From assembly GCA_028829895.1 (NCBI GenBank), contig CM054178.1:67260835-67324834 (forward strand): DNA of 64,000 nt, given 5' to 3'. Below are positions 61,101 to 64,000 of this stretch, piece after piece (position 1 is the first letter of the stretch; every line of letters begins with the position of its first letter). Below the pieces are notes generated by a model that was given only the letters and a program-made list of their open reading frames with translations, had not been told where the DNA came from and ran no database searches. The position numbers and the translations under genes are program-made. The DNA comes from Sinotaia quadrata (lineage: Eukaryota; Mollusca; Gastropoda; Architaenioglossa; Viviparidae).

Positions 61101-62736
61101 GCAAATTGAAGCTCCAGGGCAGATGATCCATGATGTTCAAATTGGAGAATTCAACGGCATTACCCATAATACATGCTCAGAGCTCTACATCATAGCTGAT
61201 GAGGTAGATGGTTTGTTCCGTGAGTTTTTTGACAGATTGAAGAATAACGTGACTAACCTTTACTTGTGGTCTGCCACTTACCACAAAGAGCACCGCCCAC
61301 CTGCCATGACTGAGGAAAAGCTGGACATGTGTCTAAGATGCCCACCAACTGTGATGCGGCGATTAGAGACGGCTGTTTCATTTAAGAATGGAGCTATCTA
61401 CAGGTAAAGTTTTGTGGGTGTAGGTAAATGTGAATGACAAAGTTTTCCTGATTGTTAGCAATTAAGATGATTTATTAACAGATAGGCATCATTGATATCG
61501 ATTTGTTACATTAATCATTCATAGGTAGGTTTCATTGATGGAGATGTGTCAGATACGTTATCTTGGGTAGCTTCATTGATGTAGATGTATCTGATAAGTT
61601 GTCTAGGGATAGTTTCATTGATATAGACTTACCACATTGTCATTTACAGGCAGTTTTCTTTGGTACAGACATACTGCTTAGTTATCTGCATATAGGCTTC
61701 ATTGAGATAGACATATCACATAAGACTTCTGCTTCTAGGTAGGCTTCATTGAGGTAGACATATCACATAAATCTTCTGCTTCTAGTAGGCTTCATTGAGG
61801 TAGACATGTCACATAAGCCATTGTCAAGTAGGCCTTATTGAAGTAGGCTTATGACATAAGCTAACATCAAGTAGGCTTCATTAATGTGGACATGTCACAT
61901 ATATCATCATCAAATAGGTTTCATTGATTTAGGTTTTCACACTTGTTGATTGGATTTAGTAAAGGGGAAAGTAGTTGTGTCAACCTAATCTGTTTACAGT
62001 GATACACAGAGTTACCATCCCAGTGTCTGAAAAACAGATTGTACCCTCAGCCTGTGTCATTTGTCTCATGGTTCATCCTTGTTTAACTAATAGCAATCCT
62101 TGAACATAAGCTAAAGCAAATGTATTATATGGCACAGTGCTGGATTAACCATTAGCCATTTTTGTATACTAAGAACATGTTTAGGGCACCTGGAAAAAAG
62201 TCAAATTATTTGTTGTTGATAAAAATAAATGAATTATATATGACCATTTCAATCTGCATAAATATGAGTATTTTGGTAACACTGGTATTTTCTCATCTGT
62301 TTAGCCATTGTTCAATTTTTAGTCCAGTAATTAAATGAGTATTTTTGTAAGAAGTTAGTTAGTGAACTAGTATTTTTGTAAGAAGTTAGTTAGTGAACTA
62401 GTATTTTTGTAAGAAGTTAGTTAGTGAACTAGTATTTTTGTAAGAAGTTAGTTAGTGAACTAGTATTTTTGTAAGAAGTTAGTTAGTGAACTAGTATTTT
62501 TGTAAGAAGTTAGTTAGTGAATTAGTATTGTAAGAAAAGAAAAAAATCATCATGTAACACATCCAACCTGTATTCACACAGTTTTAATGGAGAAATTCAG
62601 CACAGGTATCCAGCACACACAGACGGACCTCCGGAGCTATACTTGTCCCACGAGGGTCATGCAAGTCAGTATGCTTTGGACTGTGAGGAGTGCGGCCAAC
62701 ATATTGCACATTGTCTTCGCTCAAAACTGCACATTG
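50701..62736 (+). CDS. NERD-type nuclease / P-loop helicase-like protein, partial
   Basis: Eight exons join in phase: 50701-50964, 52954-53155, 54182-54384, 58379-58584, 59445-59592, 60353-60511, 60955-61403 and 62582-62736, giving 595 residues, with the 3' end outside the window. Residues about 89-215 resemble a PD-(D/E)XK fold of the NERD kind: D133, E147-I-K149, a following helix with RIQQALKQL, and the strand LILPNV. Then comes a helix-rich linker, a Q-type element FPQQLALLQ, Walker A GPPGTGKT (351-358), [13 protein letters not shown] as a likely motif Ia, Walker [11 protein letters not shown] (D476, E477) and WSAT (499-502). LRCPPTV may be the next helicase motif. The last exon carries a Cys/His cluster. 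Bacterial NERD-helicase fusions process nucleic acid, some in phage defence; function here is inferred. No signal peptide is visible. I do not recognise a named animal gene. Confidence 0.85.
52195..52325. repeat. Compound (CA)n-(CGCA)n microsatellite
   Basis: (CA)n is followed by about ten CGCA units and then (CA)n again. This alternating purine-pyrimidine tract is of the sort that can adopt Z-DNA. Confidence 0.95.
52328..52470. repeat. Short tandem repeat, unit about 33 bp
   Basis: The words AGTTAAGTCACTCTGACCC and AGTCATA recur about five times with changes. Confidence 0.75.
52954..53155 (+). CDS. Nuclease-helicase gene, exon b, nuclease motif
   Basis: The acceptor is TTCTGTTAACAG and the donor CCAG|GTCAGG, phase 0 to 1. 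It encodes [14 protein letters not shown], then [22 protein letters not shown], shown here for its D and E-x-K pattern typical of NERD and other PD-(D/E)XK nucleases. Confidence 0.9.
53156..54181 (+). other. Intron b-c
   Basis: This 1,026-bp GT-AG intron is AT-rich; its second half is strongly A/C-biased on the + strand. Nothing else is seen. Confidence 0.7.
54182..54384 (+). CDS. Nuclease-helicase gene, exon c
   Basis: The acceptor is TTTTGACAG and the donor CTCC|GTAAGC. It encodes [10 protein letters not shown], the helix [17 protein letters not shown] and the strand RKTLILPNV, matching the part of NERD that follows the E-x-K motif. Confidence 0.9.
54711..55805 (+). repeat. Dispersed repeat family A, copy 2
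   Basis: It aligns with 46813-47790 and, inverted, with part of 63470-64000. Its similarity ends shortly after the (CA)n tract, at about CACTCCTTTCT, so it is truncated. Confidence 0.85.
55633..55725. repeat. (CA)n microsatellite inside family A copy 2
   Basis: About 46 uninterrupted CA units lie where the other two copies carry only a short non-repeated CA-containing word. Confidence 0.95.
56588..56930. repeat. Tandem duplication of about 190 bp
   Basis: Two copies start at about 56588 and 56776, each with GAGTAATTATGCATGCATTA and later CTTATATGTTTTTGCTTCAA. The second copy has lost about 35 bp. Confidence 0.88.
56985..57780. repeat. Degenerate 24-bp-type minisatellite
   Basis: About thirty units use GTTTAAGTTTAATGTACTCA with many changes. 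It is strongly T-rich on the + strand. Confidence 0.8.
58080..58290. repeat. TG-rich simple sequence
   Basis: Runs of TG are broken by ATGTGTTTG-type words. Confidence 0.8.
58379..58584 (+). CDS. Nuclease-helicase gene, exon d
   Basis: The acceptor is TTTCTAG and the donor GCAAG|GTCAGT. It encodes [17 protein letters not shown] and [16 protein letters not shown], a helical linker between nuclease and NTPase parts with no motif I know. Confidence 0.85.
58600..59260. repeat. 34-bp minisatellite in intron d-e
   Basis: The left half has ATGCTTACTGGGCTATATAC units and the right half CATTACTGAGCTGTGTACAC with TACTTCTTTACATG. It begins within about 20-50 bp of the exon d donor. An open frame across it is repeat-born. 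Confidence 0.88.
59445..59592 (+). CDS. Nuclease-helicase gene, exon e, Q-type element
   Basis: The acceptor is TGATCAG and the donor ACAG|GTAAGG, phase 2 to 0. It encodes [21 protein letters not shown] (split by its phase) and ends [12 protein letters not shown], the Gln-bearing stretch that precedes Walker A in helicases. Confidence 0.9.
59593..60352 (+). other. Intron e-f
   Basis: This 760-bp GT-AG intron is AT-rich with no other feature. Confidence 0.75.
60353..60511 (+). CDS. Nuclease-helicase gene, exon f, Walker A
   Basis: The acceptor is TGTTAACAG and the donor CCAG|GTCAGA, 53 codons in phase 0. It encodes [18 protein letters not shown] and [16 protein letters not shown]. The P-loop is perfect. 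Confidence 0.95.
60512..60954 (+). other. Intron f-g
   Basis: This 443-bp GT-AG intron is without other content. Confidence 0.75.
60955..61403 (+). CDS. Nuclease-helicase gene, exon g, Walker B
   Basis: The acceptor is CTTTATTAG and the donor ACAG|GTAAAG. This largest exon encodes [15 protein letters not shown], a Ser-rich loop, [30 protein letters not shown] and [12 protein letters not shown]. Asp-Glu of Walker B and WSAT are intact. Confidence 0.95.
61480..61930. repeat. Degenerate minisatellite, unit 40-50 bp
   Basis: The words TAGGCTTCATTGAGGTAGAC and ATATCACATAA recur about nine times. Confidence 0.8.
62339..62530. repeat. 31-bp minisatellite, six near-perfect units
   Basis: The unit is GTATTTTTGTAAGAAGTTAG then TTAGTGAACTA. 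Units show almost no change, so the array is young. It ends about 50 bp before the exon h acceptor. Confidence 0.95.
62582..62736 (+). CDS. Nuclease-helicase gene, exon h, Cys/His cluster
   Basis: The acceptor is TTCACACAG and the donor ATTG|GTATGT, phase 2 to 1. It encodes [21 protein letters not shown] and [16 protein letters not shown]2-C-X6-C with two His suggests metal binding, perhaps within the helicase insertion. The following exon is outside the window. Confidence 0.9.
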
Positions 62737-64000
62737 GTATGTTAAGCTGATGTTTGGCTGGTGTTAAAATGTTGTTATGATGCTGAGACTATTCTCTTTT
62801 GTTGTGGGTATATGTGGTGGAATAAATTTGCCTATCCCTAATTCTAAACTTAATAATTATATATTGTTGCCGATGTTAACATGACCTGACCTTGGGCACT
62901 GCTTGTGACGATATTTTGTGGGCACCAGAGTTGGAATAAACAACTCAGATGGAGAACATTCTAGAACTTGCTGATGCAATCCAAACCAAGCCAAGTGGAT
63001 GAGTAGTTTTTCTGACTAATAGTCTCAAGTTTGTTCATAACAACTTCAGCCAATGGAAATGGACTGAAAGTTATTTTGTTGAAGAAAGTCCTATATTCTA
63101 ATCACTTTGATTTTGACATAACTCAAGCCCGGTCATAAAGGCAATTGTTAGTTTATGTTAAGTTAACTGACTGATAAAGAAAGAATGGACTTAGAAATAT
63201 TTCTTACATGTTTGCTATTGATCTATGATTTGAATTGGAGAATGCTTATGTAATTGAACCATTGAACTATGTTCACTAATTTGATTACGTTGTACATTAT
63301 ACTTGTGAATTTTGATTGATGCTATATTTCTTATGCTGCTTGTGTATTGGGCTAATAAATATTGTTGCAGGATTGTAAGTTGAGAATGTTTGTATAAGAG
63401 AGAAAGGAGTATAGAGATGATAATATGCCTGAAATTTAGCACTGCCTTAATTTGACTTTTGCAGAAAGGAGCACGCCTTTTTTTATTTCATAGTCCTGTG
63501 ACTACTGTACTCTCCTGGATCATGTTGATGTGTGAATCCAGCATTGTCGTCAAACGCATCAGTAAGTTGATTCCTGTGAATTCCATTCGAGAGCCAATAT
63601 GGCAAAAATTGAGGTTCGAGTTTGGTCTCAAGAATTCACAAAAGTTTCTTGAACATTCCTCATGGTGTGCTGAGTAACACACATGAAAATTCTAAAACAC
63701 TCCGTGTTATGTGCTTTGATAGTGCATGTGAAGTTCTGGATGATTCTCCACATTGTGCTTTGTGAGCACATCAAAGATTCTGGAACAGTTGTGTAACTTG
63801 CCTAGAAGGGATATGCTGGACCATCACCTAATAAAGAAAAACCCAGTGACTTGTTGCAAACCAGCGATAGCTGCCATCTTTGAAAAGGTTATGTACATTG
63901 ACTTTAATTATTTCTCTAAAACTCCACTCTCATATATATATTTTAACTTGACTGCTGATGTCTGTGTTAGGATAAACTGATTGAGTGTCTAGCGTTAATC
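62737..64000 (+). other. Intron after exon h, runs off the window
   Basis: No further exon is seen. Most of it is the inverted repeat family A copy 3. Confidence 0.7.
62870..64000 (-). repeat. Dispersed repeat family A, copy 3 (inverted, cut by window end)
   Basis: It matches the reverse complement of copy 1, for example TGCTGATGCAATCCAAA, ATCTATGATTTGAATTGGAG and CACTGCCTTAATTTGACTTT. The match starts near CATGACCTGACC and continues to the window end. Confidence 0.85.

Larger units (their letters stand above)
61404..62581 (+). other. Intron g-h
   Basis: This 1,178-bp GT-AG intron contains two different minisatellites, at 61480-61930 and 62339-62530. Confidence 0.8.

Overview
The window is animal nuclear DNA: AT-rich, with long introns, GT-AG splicing, abundant micro- and minisatellites and several transposable elements. 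No bacterial gene organisation is present. The protein style and repeat content fit a lophotrochozoan, possibly a mollusc, but nothing in the sequence fixes the species.

Left part (622-9179): a complete Ty3/gypsy-class LTR retrotransposon lies on the minus strand. It has two 1,727-bp LTRs that I cannot tell apart by eye, a 5-bp target duplication, a tRNA-Trp-type primer site, a polypurine tract and one open 1,507-codon Gag-Pol frame. The Pol order is protease, integrase, reverse transcriptase, RNase H. That is the Ty1/copia order, known among Ty3/gypsy elements from the Gmr1 type.

Middle (9185-35500): about 11 kb of repeat-rich AT-rich DNA is followed by an eight-coding-exon minus-strand gene for a 564-residue BTB-BACK-Kelch protein, a Cullin-3 adaptor type. 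I reconstructed every splice junction. One intron is GC-AG. Another intron is almost entirely a minisatellite whose last unit overlaps the splice donor. A third holds a 49-bp minisatellite interrupted by a small hAT element.

Between the genes (35500-48800): non-coding DNA holds a 1.6-kb deletion derivative of a hAT transposon with a perfect 8-bp target duplication and a surviving C-terminal transposase piece. Two dispersed repeat families also occur here.

Right part (48800-64000): a plus-strand gene runs off the window. Eight consecutive in-phase exons encode a PD-(D/E)XK nuclease-like (NERD-type) region followed by a P-loop helicase-like NTPase (Walker A, Walker B and a WSAT motif). Fusions of this kind are familiar in bacteria, including defence loci, but I do not recognise a named animal gene. 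This is the strongest candidate for an undescribed system here. The two host genes are divergently oriented and about 13 kb apart, with no sign that they work together.
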